Shown here piece after piece: positions 41,227 to 50,744 of a stretch of DNA of 64,000 nt; position 1 is the stretch's first letter; each line of letters begins with the position of its first letter. The translations under genes and the position numbers were made by a program. The notes beneath the pieces are model-generated. The model was given only the letters and a program-made list of their open reading frames with translations, searched no databases and was not told the DNA's origin. This DNA is from Falsiroseomonas sp050563535 (GTDB lineage Bacteria; Pseudomonadota; Alphaproteobacteria; Acetobacterales; Acetobacteraceae): NCBI RefSeq assembly GCF_050563535.1, contig NZ_JBNXUO010000016.1:1-64000 (forward strand), given 5' to 3'.

Positions 41227-44200
41227 CCCGGTCCGCCTTCCCGATCGTCGGCATCGGCGCCTCCGCTGGCGGCATCGAGGCGCTGGAGGGCTTCTTCCGC
41301 GGCCTGCAAGGACAGCCCGGGTTCGCCATCGTCATCGTCACCCACCTCAGCCCGGATCGCGAGAGCCGGCTGCATGAGGTGGTGGCCAACCTGACCGACC
41401 TGCCCGTCCGCGTTGCCGCCGATGGCATGCCGATCGAGCCGGACACCGTCCACGTCCTGCCCGCCGATGCGGTCCTCGGCATCGAGGGCGGCCGCCTCCG
41501 GCTGCAGCGCCCCAATTCGGGCCGGCGCGAGCGCAAGCCGATCGACATCTTCTTCAGCACGCTCGCCGCCGACTGGGGCGAGGCAGCGGCCGGCGTCGTG
41601 CTCTCCGGCGGCGATGGGGACGGAACGCTCGGCCTCAAGGCGATCAAGGAGCGCGGCGGGATGACCCTCGCGCAGGTCGCCGACGGCCACGGGCCCGGCC
41701 ACCCGGAGATGCCGGAGAGCGCGATCTCCTCGGGCGTCGTGGACCTCGCCATGCCGGCCGACCAGATGGGTGGGCACCTCGTCGCCTTCGCCCGCGGCCT
41801 GAGCATGCTCGATGGCATCGCGGTCGACGGCTCGGGCCAGGTGGAGGCGGCGCGCGCGCTCGAGGAGGCGCGTCGTGAGATCTACGCCATCCTGCGTAGC
41901 CAGCTCGGCCATGACTTCTCCGGCTACAAGGCGAAGACCTTCCTTCGCCGCGTGCAGCGGCGGATGCAGGTGGTCGGGCTCGACACGGCCGAGGCCTATG
42001 TCGAGCGGCTGCGCGGGGACCCGGGCGAGGTTGCGGCGCTGTTCCGCGACCTGCTGATCGGAGTGACCAACTTCTTCCGCGACGCCGACGCCTTTGAGGC
42101 GCTCGGCCGGCTCGTCATCCCGAAGCTGTTCGAGGGGCGCGGCGCGGAGGACGCCGTCCGGGTGTGGGTGCCGGGCTGCGCGACGGGGGAGGAGGTGTTC
42201 TCGCTCGGCATGCTGATCCGCGAGCACATGGACGGCCTCACCGCCGTGCCGCGCGTGCAGCTCTTCGCCACCGACATCGACGACCGCGCTCTCCGTCGCG
42301 CGGGCCGCGCGCTACCCTGCGCCGTTGCTCGACAGCGTCACGCCGGAGCGCCGGGCGCGCTTCTTCGTGGCCGATGGCGGCAGCTACGTGGTCTCGAAGG
42401 AGGTGCGCGACCTCTGCATCTTCTCGCCGCACAGCGTCATCCGCGATCCGCCCTTCTCCCGCATCGACCTCGTCTCCTGCCGCAACCTGCTGATCTACTT
42501 CGGACCGGACGTGCAGAACGGGGTGCTTCCGGTGTTCCACTACGCGTTGCGGCCGGAGGGCTACCTGTTCCTGGGCACGGCAGAGGGCATCGGGCGGTAT
42601 GGCGACCTCTTCACGCCGATCGAGAAGAAGCAGCGCATCTTCCGGCGCCGGGCAGACGGGAGTGAGGGCACGCGCCTGCCGATGTCGATGTCGCGCCTTC
42701 GCCTCGGGCACACGACTGGCGCCGCGCCGCACAAGGCGGGCCTGGGCGGGATCGCGCTGCGCTAGGCGGTCGAGGGACAGGTGCTGGAGCGCTTCGCGCC
42801 GGCCTTCGTCGTGGTGAACCGCGAGGGCGAGGTCGCCTACTACTCGGCGCGCACGGGCAAGTACCTCGAGGCCGCAGCCGGGACCCCGACGCGGCAGCTC
42901 CTGACCATGGCGCGCAAGGGACTTCGCCTCGATCTCCGCACGGCGCTGCGCGAGGCCGTGGAGGCCGGTGCCAGCGCGACGCGGGAGGGCGTGGCGGTCG
43001 AGGGCGAGGATGGCCGCGTCCAGATGGTGACGCTGACGGTCGAGCCCCTGCGCGAGGCCGACCGCGAGGAGCCGCTCTTCCTTGTGCTCTTCGCCGATGA
43101 CGGCCCGACCCTGACGCGGCAGGAGGCACTCGGCCGGGTCGCCACTCAGGACGGCGCGGCGCTGCACCTGGAGCGCGAGCTGCGCGAGACCCGGGAGCGG
43201 CTGCAGTCACTGATCGAGGAATACGAGACGGCGCTCGAGGAGCTGAAGTCCTCGAACGAGGAGCTCGTCTCGGTGAACGAGGAGATGCAATCGACCAACG
43301 AGGAGCTCGAGGCCTCGAAGGAGGAGCTGCAATCCGTCAATGAGGAGCTGCACACCCTCAATGCCGAGCTGAGCGGCAAGGTGGAGGCGCTCGACCGCGC
43401 CAACAACGACCTGCACAACCTGTTCGAGAGCACCGACGTCGCGACCGTCTTCCTCGACCACGAGCTGGTGATCCGCAGCTTCACGCCGGCGGTGGCCAAG
43501 ATCTTCAACATCCTGCCCGGCGACCGCGGGCGGCCGATCACCGACCTGGCCAGCCGCTTCAGCCTGCCGGACCTCGCCCTCGACGTCGCCGCGGTGCTCG
43601 CCGGTGGCGAGCCGATCGAGCGGCGGGTGGACCAGCCGGCGGGAGACGCCCACTACCTCGTCCGGATCTCGCCCTACCGCAACGCCGACAGGCGGACGCG
43701 GGGCGTGGTGGTGACTTTCCTCGACGTCACCGGCCTGACCAGGTCCGAGGACCAGCAGCGGGTTCTCATCGCCGAGCTGCACCACCGCACGCGCAATCTG
43801 CTGACGGTCGTGCAGGCGATCGCCACGCTTACCCTCGGCAAGGGCGGGACGCTGAAGAGCTTCACGGACCGCATCGCCGCCCTCGGGCGAGCGCAGGAGC
43901 TGCTGGCCAGGGGCGGCCGCGACGAGCTCGACATCGGTGAGGTCATCAGGCTCGAGCTGGGTGCGCATCCTACGGCGGTGGACGGCCGGGTGACAGTCGC
44001 CGGCCCGGTCGTGCTCCTCGGCCCGGAGCGCGTGCAGGCGCTGGCATTGGCGGTCCACGAGCTGGCGACGAACGCGGCGAAGTACGGTGCGCTGAAGCAG
44101 GAGAGCGGGCGTCTCGAGGTCCTCTGGCGACTGGAGCCCGACGCGGCCGGTGGCCGCCGCGTACTGTTGGACTGGCGCGAGAGCGGCTGCGTCATGCCGG

Positions 44201-44367
44201 CCGCTCCGTCAGGCCGCGGCTATGGGCGGCGCCTGATCGAGCAGGCCCTCGGGCACACACTCGGCACCCGAGCGGAACTCACCTTTGGCGGGGACGGCGT
44301 GGCCTGCCGCATCGCGGTGCCGCTCGGAAGGCGGCCGGCGCAGATGAAGCCGGATCGGCACCCCTGA
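41223..44367 (+). pseudogene. CheB-CheR-PAS-histidine kinase fusion, broken by frameshift and amber codon
   Basis: The first frame begins FPIVGIGASAGGIEALEGFF (CheB methylesterase, with SGGDGDGTLG and the ISSGVVDLAMPAD stretch), then CheR from about 41870 (DLLIGVTNFFRD, VWVPGCATGEE, ATDIDDRAL). Near 42291-42297 the frame shifts; CheR resumes as ARAARYPAPLLDSVTPERR and DLVSCRNLLIYF. An in-frame TAG at 42763-42765 interrupts before a long coiled coil (about 43150-43400; NEELVSVNEEMQSTNEELEA), a PAS domain, and a HWE/HisKA_2 kinase whose phospho-His is in LIAELHHRTRNLLTVV and N-box in VHELATNAAKYG. No ATG lies near the CheB start; CTG 41223 overlaps the ParD stop and GTG 40989 lies far upstream. 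Probably inactive unless the lesions are sequencing errors. Confidence 0.85.
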
Positions 44368-44841
44368 TGCCGTGCTGCAGCAAGGAGGGCGCCAGAGGCG
44401 TCGCCGGCCGAACCGCGGGGAGTGATCCCTGGGTCCTCCTTCGGTGCACAGGCGCGAGACAACACCGAGGGCCGCCGGTTGCTCCTTCCGAAGGACTGCC
44501 TGGCGCCTAACTGGGCTGATCGACGACGGGAATGGGATGTCCGGTTTCGGGATGGCACCGGCGGCCGGTTGACGACCGTCATGGGCGCAAAGCTGCCGAA
44601 CCCAAGTTCTCGCCAGCGAGGTCTGCTTTCGCTTTACCAGCAGACGTGTCGGCTACGATTACGAGCGTCTCCTCCCGGTTGGACGGCAACGGTCCCGCTT
44701 CGGACGCGATCGTCGGCGCCATCACCGAGCTACGCCTTCGACAGCGTCGAGATCGCGAGGGAGATGGGCTTTGGGACGGCAGAGCCCCCTGGGAGAAAAT
44801 CCTCTCTCCGCGCAAAATCGGGAGCAAGAGGACGCCAGCCC
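44368..44841. other. Island segment without a recognisable gene
   Basis: About 470 bp. A long + frame (44422-44952) runs through the repeat and tRNA remnant and shows no family features; I regard it as chance. Confidence 0.4.
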
Positions 44842-44865
44842 AAGTGGTGCAAAATTGGTGCAGTC
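44842..44865 (+). repeat. 24-bp repeat with TGGTGCA motifs, right island end
   Basis: Matches 38493-38516 at 23 of 24 bases in the same orientation, with TGGTGCA at 44845 and 44856. Ends 56 bp before the right att core. Confidence 0.75.
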
Positions 44866-44921
44866 TACCGTCTGTGTCGCCAAGATCGACGACAGGAGCA
44901 GCGTTTTTTGATGGCTACTCG

Positions 44922-44970
<49 letters not shown>

Positions 44971-44984
44971 CGCAAGGCGCGCGC

Positions 44985-45013
44985 TTCCTAGCGGTTCGGG
45001 GGGGTCCCCGCAA
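44985..45013 (-). promoter_or_regulatory. Orphan tRNA promoter driving the tRNA 5' half
   Basis: Minus strand TTGCGG (45013-45008) and TAGGAA (44990-44985), 17-nt spacer. Presumably the original chromosomal tRNA-Thr promoter, now transcribing a truncated tRNA and then the island's right end. Confidence 0.6.
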
Positions 45014-45291
45014 CCCCCCGATGCGGCAGGACGGCGAACGGAAGCGCACCAGGGCGGCCGCCGGCATCCTGCCCGCCTGCAGGACGGCCCGGATCGGCCG
45101 GGGTGACCTTCGCGCATGCGGCGGCCACCCGCCGGCGGTGCAGGGCTTCGAGCGAGGTTTCGGCGGCCCCCACAGCCTCCACCACGGGGACGAAGCCGGA
45201 TCACCCTGGCTGGCCGGGCACGCGCGCAGCCTGCATGAATTCCCCTCGCATCAGGCCGGCGGCTCGTCCCGGCCATGAGAGGACATGCAAG
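45014..45291. other. Spacer between tRNA remnant and FGE gene
   Basis: Homology to the left tRNA flank ends at 45050. The rest shows no gene I recognise; AGAGGA (about 45277-45282) serves as a ribosome-binding site for the next gene. Confidence 0.4.
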
Positions 45292-46212
45292 GTGACCTGC
45301 TGCCCGCCCTCATTCCCTGCATCCGCCGTCCCGCCGCGCCCGGCCCCTGCCCTGGCCGGCGGGCGCGACGACGCGCCGACGGTGTGGGTGCCGGGCGGCC
45401 CCGCGACCATCGGCACGGACCGGCCGGAGCTCCTCCTGGATGGCGAGGGCCCGTCGCGGCGCGTGGTCCTGGCGCCGTTCCGCATGGACGCGCACCAGGT
45501 CACCAACCGGCGCTTCGCGGCCTTCGTGGCCGCGACCGGCTACGTCACCGAAGCGGAGCGCTTCGGCTGGTCCTATGTCTTCCACCTCTTCGCCGACCCG
45601 GCGCTGCCGGCCCTGACGCCGGAAGGAACGCCGTGGTGGCGGAAAGTGCATGGCGCGTCCTGGGCAGCGCCGGAGGGGCCGGGATCCTCGGTCGCCGACC
45701 GCCTCGACCACCCGGCGGTCCATGTCGCCTGGAACGACGCGGCGGCGTTTGCCGCCTGGGCGGGCGGCCGCCTGCCGACCGAGGCGGAATGGGAACACGC
45801 GGCCAGGGGTGGCCGCGACCAGGCCCGCTTCCCCTGGGGCAACGAGGAACCCACCGACACGCGGATCTTCTGCAACATCTGGCAGGGCGATTTCCCCCAC
45901 CGCAACACCGCGGCCGACGGCTTCGCCGGCACCGCGCCGGTGGACAGCTTCGCGCCCAACGGCTTCGGCCTGTTCAACACCTGCGGCAATGCATGGGAAT
46001 GGTGCGCCGACCCCTTCCGGGTGCGATCGCTGGCGAAGGCGGCGAAGCACCGCAACGCCGCCGCAGCGGCGGAACGCGAGAGGCTGATGAAGGGCGGCAG
46101 CTACCTGTGCCACGTCAGCTACTGCTACCGCTACCGCATCGCCGCGCGCGCCGGCCGTAGCCCCGACACATCTGCGGGCCATACCGGCTTCCGGCTGGTC
46201 TACGACGGGTAG
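45292..46212 (+). CDS. Formylglycine-generating enzyme (FGE/SUMF1 family)
   Basis: 306 aa from GTG 45292; the upstream frame is open but carries no family sequence. FGE-sulfatase domain: VWVPGGPATIGTDRP, DAHQVTNRRFAAFV, LPTEAEWEHAARGG, PWGNEEPTD, GNAWEWCADPF. At the end GGSYLCHVSYCYRYR holds Cys273 and Cys278, the active-site Cys pair that binds copper in true FGE, with SPDTSAGHTGFR after it. It should oxidise a Cys in CXPXR of a sulfatase to formylglycine. No sulfatase gene is in the window. A short N-terminal Cys-rich/hydrophobic extension might be a weak signal sequence. Confidence 0.88.
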   Translation: MTCCPPSFPASAVPPRPAPALAGGRDDAPTVWVPGGPATIGTDRPELLLDGEGPSRRVVLAPFRMDAHQVTNRRFAAFVAATGYVTEAERFGWSYVFHLFADPALPALTPEGTPWWRKVHGASWAAPEGPGSSVADRLDHPAVHVAWNDAAAFAAWAGGRLPTEAEWEHAARGGRDQARFPWGNEEPTDTRIFCNIWQGDFPHRNTAADGFAGTAPVDSFAPNGFGLFNTCGNAWEWCADPFRVRSLAKAAKHRNAAAAAERERLMKGGSYLCHVSYCYRYRIAARAGRSPDTSAGHTGFRLVYDG

Positions 46213-46277
46213 CGCGCTGCCCCGCACGCGCCGCGCCCCCGGCGCCACGGATGGGCGCCAGCCGCCTGCCTGTCCCG

Positions 46278-48278
46278 TCAGTCGCCGGGCGCCCCCGCGC
46301 GGCGGCGTGCCGGGCGCCGGGGCGCGGATCGCGCCGGCAGGGCGACGCGCGCCGCAAGCTCGGGATAGGGGTCGGTCGCGTGCGGGATGGCCATGGCGGC
46401 GACGAATTCCGCCTGGAAGCCGGGCTCCACCGCCGTCTCCACCTTCTCGATCCGGCGCACCAGCGCCTGCAGCTCGCGCCGCGCGGCGGCGTTCAGCAAT
46501 GCGATTCGCGCCCCATGGCCCGCCGCGTTGCCGACCGAGGCGATGCGCTCCGGCGCGCAGTCCGGCACCAGGCCCAGCACCAGGGCGTGCAGCGGGTCGA
46601 TATGCGCGCCGAAGGCGCCGGCCAGGCGGATGCGCTCCACCCGGTCCACCCCGCGGCGGTGCATCAGCAGCTTCGCGCCCGCGTGCAGCGCCGCCTTGGC
46701 AAGCTGGATCGCCCGCACGTCGTGCTGCGTCACGGCGATGCGCGGCGCCTCCTCGCGGATGAGATAGGTGAAGCTGCGGTATTCCTCCCGGACGCGCCGG
46801 CTGCGCGCGGCCAGGGCGCCGTCGATCCCGCCATCGGTCCGCAGGATGCCTGCCAGGTGCATCTCCGCGATCGCCTCGATGATGCCGGACCCGCAGATGC
46901 CGGTGACGCCGGTGCGGCGCACCGCCTCGGCGAAGCCCGGCTCGTCCGACCACATGTTGCAGCCGATCACCTTGAAGCGCGGCTCCAGCGTCGCGGGGTC
47001 GATCCGCACGCGCTCGATCGCGCCAGGCGCCGCGCGCTGGCCGGCGGTGATCTGCGCGCCCTCGAAGGCGGGCCCGGTGGGCGAGGAACAGGCGAGCAGC
47101 CCGTGCCGGTCCCCCAGCACGATCTCCGCATTCGTGCCGACATCGACCAGCAGCGTCAGCTCCTCGGACAGGTCGGGCCGTTCGGCCAGCACCATCGCCG
47201 CGGCATCCGCGCCGACATGCCCCGCGATGCAGGGCAGGACATGCACGAAGGCGCCCGGCGCGATGGCGAGGCCGAGGTCGCGCGCCGGCAGGTCGAGCGC
47301 GGCATCCGCCGCCAGCGCGAAGGGCGCGGCGCCGAGCTCCACCGGGTCGAGGCCGAGCAGCAGGTGGTGCATCACGGGGTTGCCGGCCACCGTCACCTCG
47401 GCGATGCGCGACGCCTCGATCCCCGCCTGCCGCGCGAGCGAGCCCACCAGCCGCGCCAGCGCGTCCCGCGCCGCCGCCGTCAGCGCCGCCGCCCCGCCCT
47501 CGTTCATCATGGCGTAGGAGACCCGGCTCATCAGGTCCTCGCCGAAGCGGATCTGCGGGTTCATCTCGCCCGCCGAGGCCACCACCCCGCCGGTGCCGAG
47601 GTCGCAGAGATGCGCCGCGATGGTGGTGGAGCCGAGATCGACCGCGACGCCGTGCAGCGTCTCCACCAGCCCCGGATGCACCGCCACCACGTCGCGCCGG
47701 TGGCGCAGCGCCACGGTCACCGCCCAGCCGCCCTCGCGCAGCGCGCGCTGCAGGCCCGCCAGCACGGGCAGCGGCATGACGAGGCCGGTGATGCCCCATT
47801 CCGCCGCCACCGCCTCCTCCAGCCGCCGGGCGTCGCTGCGCGGGTCGTGCATGTCGGGCTGCGCGACCACGACGTGATGCAGCGTCACGACCGGGTCGAG
47901 CGTGACCGGCCGCGCATCCGCCGCCTTGGCGACCACCTGCCGGTGCAGCTGGCTGTCCGCCGGCACGTCCACCACCACGTCGCCCGCCAGCCTGGCCTGG
48001 CAGCCGAGCCGCCGGCCGGGGGCGAGCGCGCCGCGCCGCGCTGCGAAGCGCGCCTCGACCTCCCCCGCCGCCGTCAGGTGGTCCGGCGCGCTGGTGATGG
48101 CGTGCTTCAGGTGCTCCCCCGGCTGCAGTTCGACCTGGCAGCGCCCGCAGAGGCCGCGCCCGCCGCAGACGCTGTCGAGATCGACGCCGAGCGCGCGTGC
48201 CGCCGCCAGCAGCGACGTGCCCGGCGCGAACCGCCCGCGCCGGCCGGAAGGGGTGAAGACGACGGCGCAGTCGCTCAT
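46278..48278 (-). CDS. Corrinoid-protein reductive activase (RACo/ASKHA, [2Fe-2S])
   Basis: 666 aa. N-terminal ferredoxin domain with Cys38, Cys44, Cys47 (CGGRGLCGRC) and Cys93 (LGCQ) binding a [2Fe-2S] cluster; a linker; then an ASKHA ATPase domain with AVDLGSTTIAAHL, VDVGTNAEIVLG, GPAFEGAQI, GICGSGIIEAIAE and LAGAFGAHI. Such proteins use ATP to drive reduction of inactive Co(II) corrinoid to Co(I). Next to a corrinoid protein it is the expected repair partner. Last gene of the corrinoid unit; its ATG overlaps the small 'virulence factor' gene stop by 4 bp. Confidence 0.9.
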   Translation of the reverse strand: MSDCAVVFTPSGRRGRFAPGTSLLAAARALGVDLDSVCGGRGLCGRCQVELQPGEHLKHAITSAPDHLTAAGEVEARFAARRGALAPGRRLGCQARLAGDVVVDVPADSQLHRQVVAKAADARPVTLDPVVTLHHVVVAQPDMHDPRSDARRLEEAVAAEWGITGLVMPLPVLAGLQRALREGGWAVTVALRHRRDVVAVHPGLVETLHGVAVDLGSTTIAAHLCDLGTGGVVASAGEMNPQIRFGEDLMSRVSYAMMNEGGAAALTAAARDALARLVGSLARQAGIEASRIAEVTVAGNPVMHHLLLGLDPVELGAAPFALAADAALDLPARDLGLAIAPGAFVHVLPCIAGHVGADAAAMVLAERPDLSEELTLLVDVGTNAEIVLGDRHGLLACSSPTGPAFEGAQITAGQRAAPGAIERVRIDPATLEPRFKVIGCNMWSDEPGFAEAVRRTGVTGICGSGIIEAIAEMHLAGILRTDGGIDGALAARSRRVREEYRSFTYLIREEAPRIAVTQHDVRAIQLAKAALHAGAKLLMHRRGVDRVERIRLAGAFGAHIDPLHALVLGLVPDCAPERIASVGNAAGHGARIALLNAAARRELQALVRRIEKVETAVEPGFQAEFVAAMAIPHATDPYPELAARVALPARSAPRRPARRRAGAPGD

Positions 48279-48571
48279 GCCGCGCCGCCCGATTCGACGA
48301 GGGCGAACAGCCGGTCCTCGTCGTACTCCGCCTCGATCAGCGCCGCGCGTTCGGCCAGCGCCGCAGCCGGGTCGCCTTCCTCCGTGCCGAGCGGCGCGCG
48401 CACCCAGCCTTCCAGATAGGCGGCCTCGTCGCGCGCGCCGCCGCGCATCGCCGCGCGGTCGATCGCCTGGGCGAAGCGCGGGGAAAGCTCGTGCCGCAGC
48501 GTCCGCCGCCCCTCCCGTGCGAGGAGCTGCGCCGGGATGCCGCGCCAGGAGATCAGGATCAGCTCCGCCAT
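48275..48571 (-). CDS. Small 'virulence factor' family protein (PF13769-like)
   Basis: 98 aa. ILISWRGIPAQLLAREGRRT and SPRFAQAIDRAAMRGGARDEAAYLEGW match the small family labelled 'virulence factor', despite that name of unknown function. No signal peptide. Sits between DUF1638 and the reductive activase with a 1-bp gap and a 4-bp overlap, so a role in the corrinoid system is likely. Confidence 0.75.
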   Translation of the reverse strand: MAELILISWRGIPAQLLAREGRRTLRHELSPRFAQAIDRAAMRGGARDEAAYLEGWVRAPLGTEEGDPAAALAERAALIEAEYDEDRLFALVESGGAA

Positions 48572-48572
48572 G

Positions 48573-49181
48573 TCATGCCACGCGCGGCGCGAGGAAGGCG
48601 GACAGGCCGCCGAGCCCGGTGACGCGCGTCACCAGCGGCAGGCCGAGCCGCGCGGCCGCCGCCGCGGCCCGTGCCGCGATGGCGGGGTCGGGCTGCTGCA
48701 CCAGGTGAACGACGCGCCGGTAATGGGCGAAATAGGCGTCGCGCAGCTCCGGGTGGCGGTCGAGCCCGAGCCCGCGCCAGACCAGCCGGTCGAACTGCCG
48801 CGCGAGGAAGTCGGTCAGGAAGAAGCTGCCGGGCTCCTCCTCCATCAACCCGTCGAAGGCCCCGGCGCCGGCGAGGAAGGCGTAGCAGTGCGGCCCCTCG
48901 ATCCGCTCCGCCCCCTCCTCCACCAGCACGGCGTCGAGCGCGCCGCCGGTGCCGCAATCGCCGTAGAGCACCAGCACCTCCCCATGCGTGCGGCGGCCGG
49001 CGCGGATGCGCGCGCGCAGGGCGGCGGGGATGCGGTCCGGCCGGTTGTGCAGCAGGGCGGGCAGGCAGGAGACGTCCATGTGGTCCCAGCCGTTCAGCGC
49101 CTTCAGCGCCACCACCTCCCGCGCCAGCGCGCCGCAGGCGACGAGCAGGATGCGCCCGGGCCGTGCCTCCGCGCCCGTCAC
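48573..49181 (-). CDS. DUF1638 family protein
   Basis: 202 aa from GTG 49181, which overlaps the corrinoid-protein stop (GTGA). Conserved features: ILLVACGALAREVVAL, SCLPALLHNRPDRIP, VLYGDCGTGGALD, EGPHCYAFLAGAGAFD, and GSFFLTDFL. The Cys in CGAL, CLPA, GDCGTG and HCY are candidate ligands. The family commonly accompanies corrinoid methyltransferases and its activity is not known. Translational coupling links it to the corrinoid protein. Confidence 0.85.
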   Translation of the reverse strand: MTGAEARPGRILLVACGALAREVVALKALNGWDHMDVSCLPALLHNRPDRIPAALRARIRAGRRTHGEVLVLYGDCGTGGALDAVLVEEGAERIEGPHCYAFLAGAGAFDGLMEEEPGSFFLTDFLARQFDRLVWRGLGLDRHPELRDAYFAHYRRVVHLVQQPDPAIAARAAAAAARLGLPLVTRVTGLGGLSAFLAPRVA

Positions 49182-49873
49182 GCCGCCCGCCGCGGCGCCC
49201 CGCCCTGCGTGAGGAAGCGGCGCGCCGTCTCCACCGCGACAGCGGCGTCGCGGCAATAGGCGTCGGCGCCGATCGCCTCGGCGAACTGCTCGTTCACCGG
49301 CGCGCCGCCGACCAGGACGATCACGTCGTTGCGGATGCCCTTCTGCTTCAGCGCCTCGATCACCGTCTTCATGTAGGGCATGGTGGTCGTCAGCAGCGCC
49401 GACATGCCGAGGATGTCCGGGCGGTGCGCCTCCAGCGCGTCGAGGAAGGTCTCGACCGAGGTGTTGATGCCGAGGTCCACCACCTCGAACCCCGCGCCCT
49501 CCATCATCATGCCGACCAGGTTCTTGCCGATGTCGTGGATGTCGCCCTTGACGGTGCCGATCACCATCTTGCCGAGCTTCGGCGCGCCCGTCTCGGCCAG
49601 CAGCGGGCGCAGGATGTGCATGCCGGCCTTCATGGCGTTCGCCGCCATCAGCACCTCCGGCACGAACAGGATGCCGTCGCGGAAGTCCTCCCCCACGATC
49701 CGCATCCCCTCGACCAGCGCCTTCGTCAGCACGTCATAGGGCGTCCAGCCGCGGTCCAGCAGCAGGCGCACCCCCTCCTCGATCTCGGGCTTCATGCCGT
49801 CGTAGAGGTCCTGGTGCATCTGCGTCACCAGTTCGTCGTCGGGCAGGTCGGAGAGGATGATCTCGTCGGTCAT
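49178..49873 (-). CDS. MtbC-type corrinoid protein
   Basis: 231 aa. An N-terminal helical cap (about 1-95) precedes a Rossmann B12-binding domain with DIHDIGKN (Asp111, His113 as lower cobalt ligand, Gly116) and GGAPVNEQFAE near residue 191. The length is that of MtbC/MttC methylamine-type corrinoid proteins. It would carry methyl between the MttB-type enzyme and a second methyltransferase. GAGGTGA lies just before the ATG. Heads the unit corrinoid protein-DUF1638-small protein-activase. Confidence 0.92.
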   Translation of the reverse strand: MTDEIILSDLPDDELVTQMHQDLYDGMKPEIEEGVRLLLDRGWTPYDVLTKALVEGMRIVGEDFRDGILFVPEVLMAANAMKAGMHILRPLLAETGAPKLGKMVIGTVKGDIHDIGKNLVGMMMEGAGFEVVDLGINTSVETFLDALEAHRPDILGMSALLTTTMPYMKTVIEALKQKGIRNDVIVLVGGAPVNEQFAEAIGADAYCRDAAVAVETARRFLTQGGAPRRAA

Positions 49874-49923
49874 GCGTCACCTCGGGGCCGGCGGGGATGT
49901 AGGCAGGGCGCGGGCGCCTGTCA

Positions 49924-50742
49924 TCAGGCAGGCACCGGGTAGCCGGCCGCCAGGGCATCGCGGTGCCAGGCGAGGGTGGGGGCGAAGGCATCCGGCGCGA
50001 CCGGGGCGAAGCCCTCGATCAGCAGCGGCCCGGCATGGCGCGCGAACCAGGGCCGCGACGCCGCCGCGGCGAAGGCGGCCCGCAGCCGCGCCAGGTCTGC
50101 GGCCGGCAGGCCCGGCGCGGCGACGAAGGGCGGCATCGGCGCCAGCGCCGTGCTGTCCAGCACGCGGATGCCGGCCGTCAGTTCCGGCCGGTGGCGGGCG
50201 ATCAGCGCGTGCCAGTAGGCATCGAGCGGCCCGATGTCGATGCTGCCGTCCAGCACCGAATCCAGCACCTTCCGCGCCGTCACCAGGTCGCCGCGCACCT
50301 CGGCATAGAGCGGCCCGCCCCGTGCGCGCCAATGCGGCAGCAGGTGGTGGCGCAGCGCGTTGAAGCCGGACTGCGAATGCGCGACCGTCCAGCCCAGCCG
50401 GTGGCCGAAGCTGTCCTCCAGCCGCCGGAAGGGGCTGTCCGCCCGCACGATCAGATCCGTGCGGTACGCCGCCCGCCCGCCGGCCCAGGGCAGCGCCGGG
50501 ATCGGCGCCGCGATCGGCACGACATCGGCGATGCCGAGCGCGATGGGATAGCCGCACATCTGCACGCAGCCGAGGTCGGGCCGCCGCCACAGCTCCTCGA
50601 GCGGCCGCGGCGCGGGATGGGGCAGGTAGTCGAGCGCGACGCCCGCTTCCGCCGCGACCTGCGCGATCAGCGCCTGCCAGGCGGCCTCCGCCTCCGGCGC
50701 CACCGCATACATCCGCGCATTGGCGATGAAGGATGCGGCCAT
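49924..50742 (-). CDS. PhnD-like substrate-binding protein without signal peptide
   Basis: 272 aa, periplasmic-binding-protein fold of the phosphonate/PhnD type (MYAVAPEAEAAWQALIAQ, GCVQMCGYPIALG, LGWTVAHSQSGFNALRHHL, GSIDIGPLDAYWHAL). There is no N-terminal signal, so it may act in the cytoplasm as an enzyme-like or sensing protein, or its start may be mis-set. Stands 2 bp after the ornithine cyclodeaminase-like gene. Confidence 0.72.
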   Translation of the reverse strand: MAASFIANARMYAVAPEAEAAWQALIAQVAAEAGVALDYLPHPAPRPLEELWRRPDLGCVQMCGYPIALGIADVVPIAAPIPALPWAGGRAAYRTDLIVRADSPFRRLEDSFGHRLGWTVAHSQSGFNALRHHLLPHWRARGGPLYAEVRGDLVTARKVLDSVLDGSIDIGPLDAYWHALIARHRPELTAGIRVLDSTALAPMPPFVAAPGLPAADLARLRAAFAAAASRPWFARHAGPLLIEGFAPVAPDAFAPTLAWHRDALAAGYPVPA

Positions 50743-50744
50743 GC

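Larger units (their letters stand above)
38401..44921. mobile_element. 6.5-kb genomic island at the 5' side of tRNA-Thr
   Basis: DNA lying between the two 49-bp direct repeats. It carries matching 24-bp repeats near each end, AT-richer patches unlike the surroundings, and decaying cargo: antitoxin-like pseudogene, nucleotidyltransferase-fold protein, orphan ParD-like antitoxin and a broken CheB-CheR-kinase. I see no integrase or other mobility gene, so it is either a deleted element or one mobilised in trans. Confidence 0.75.
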
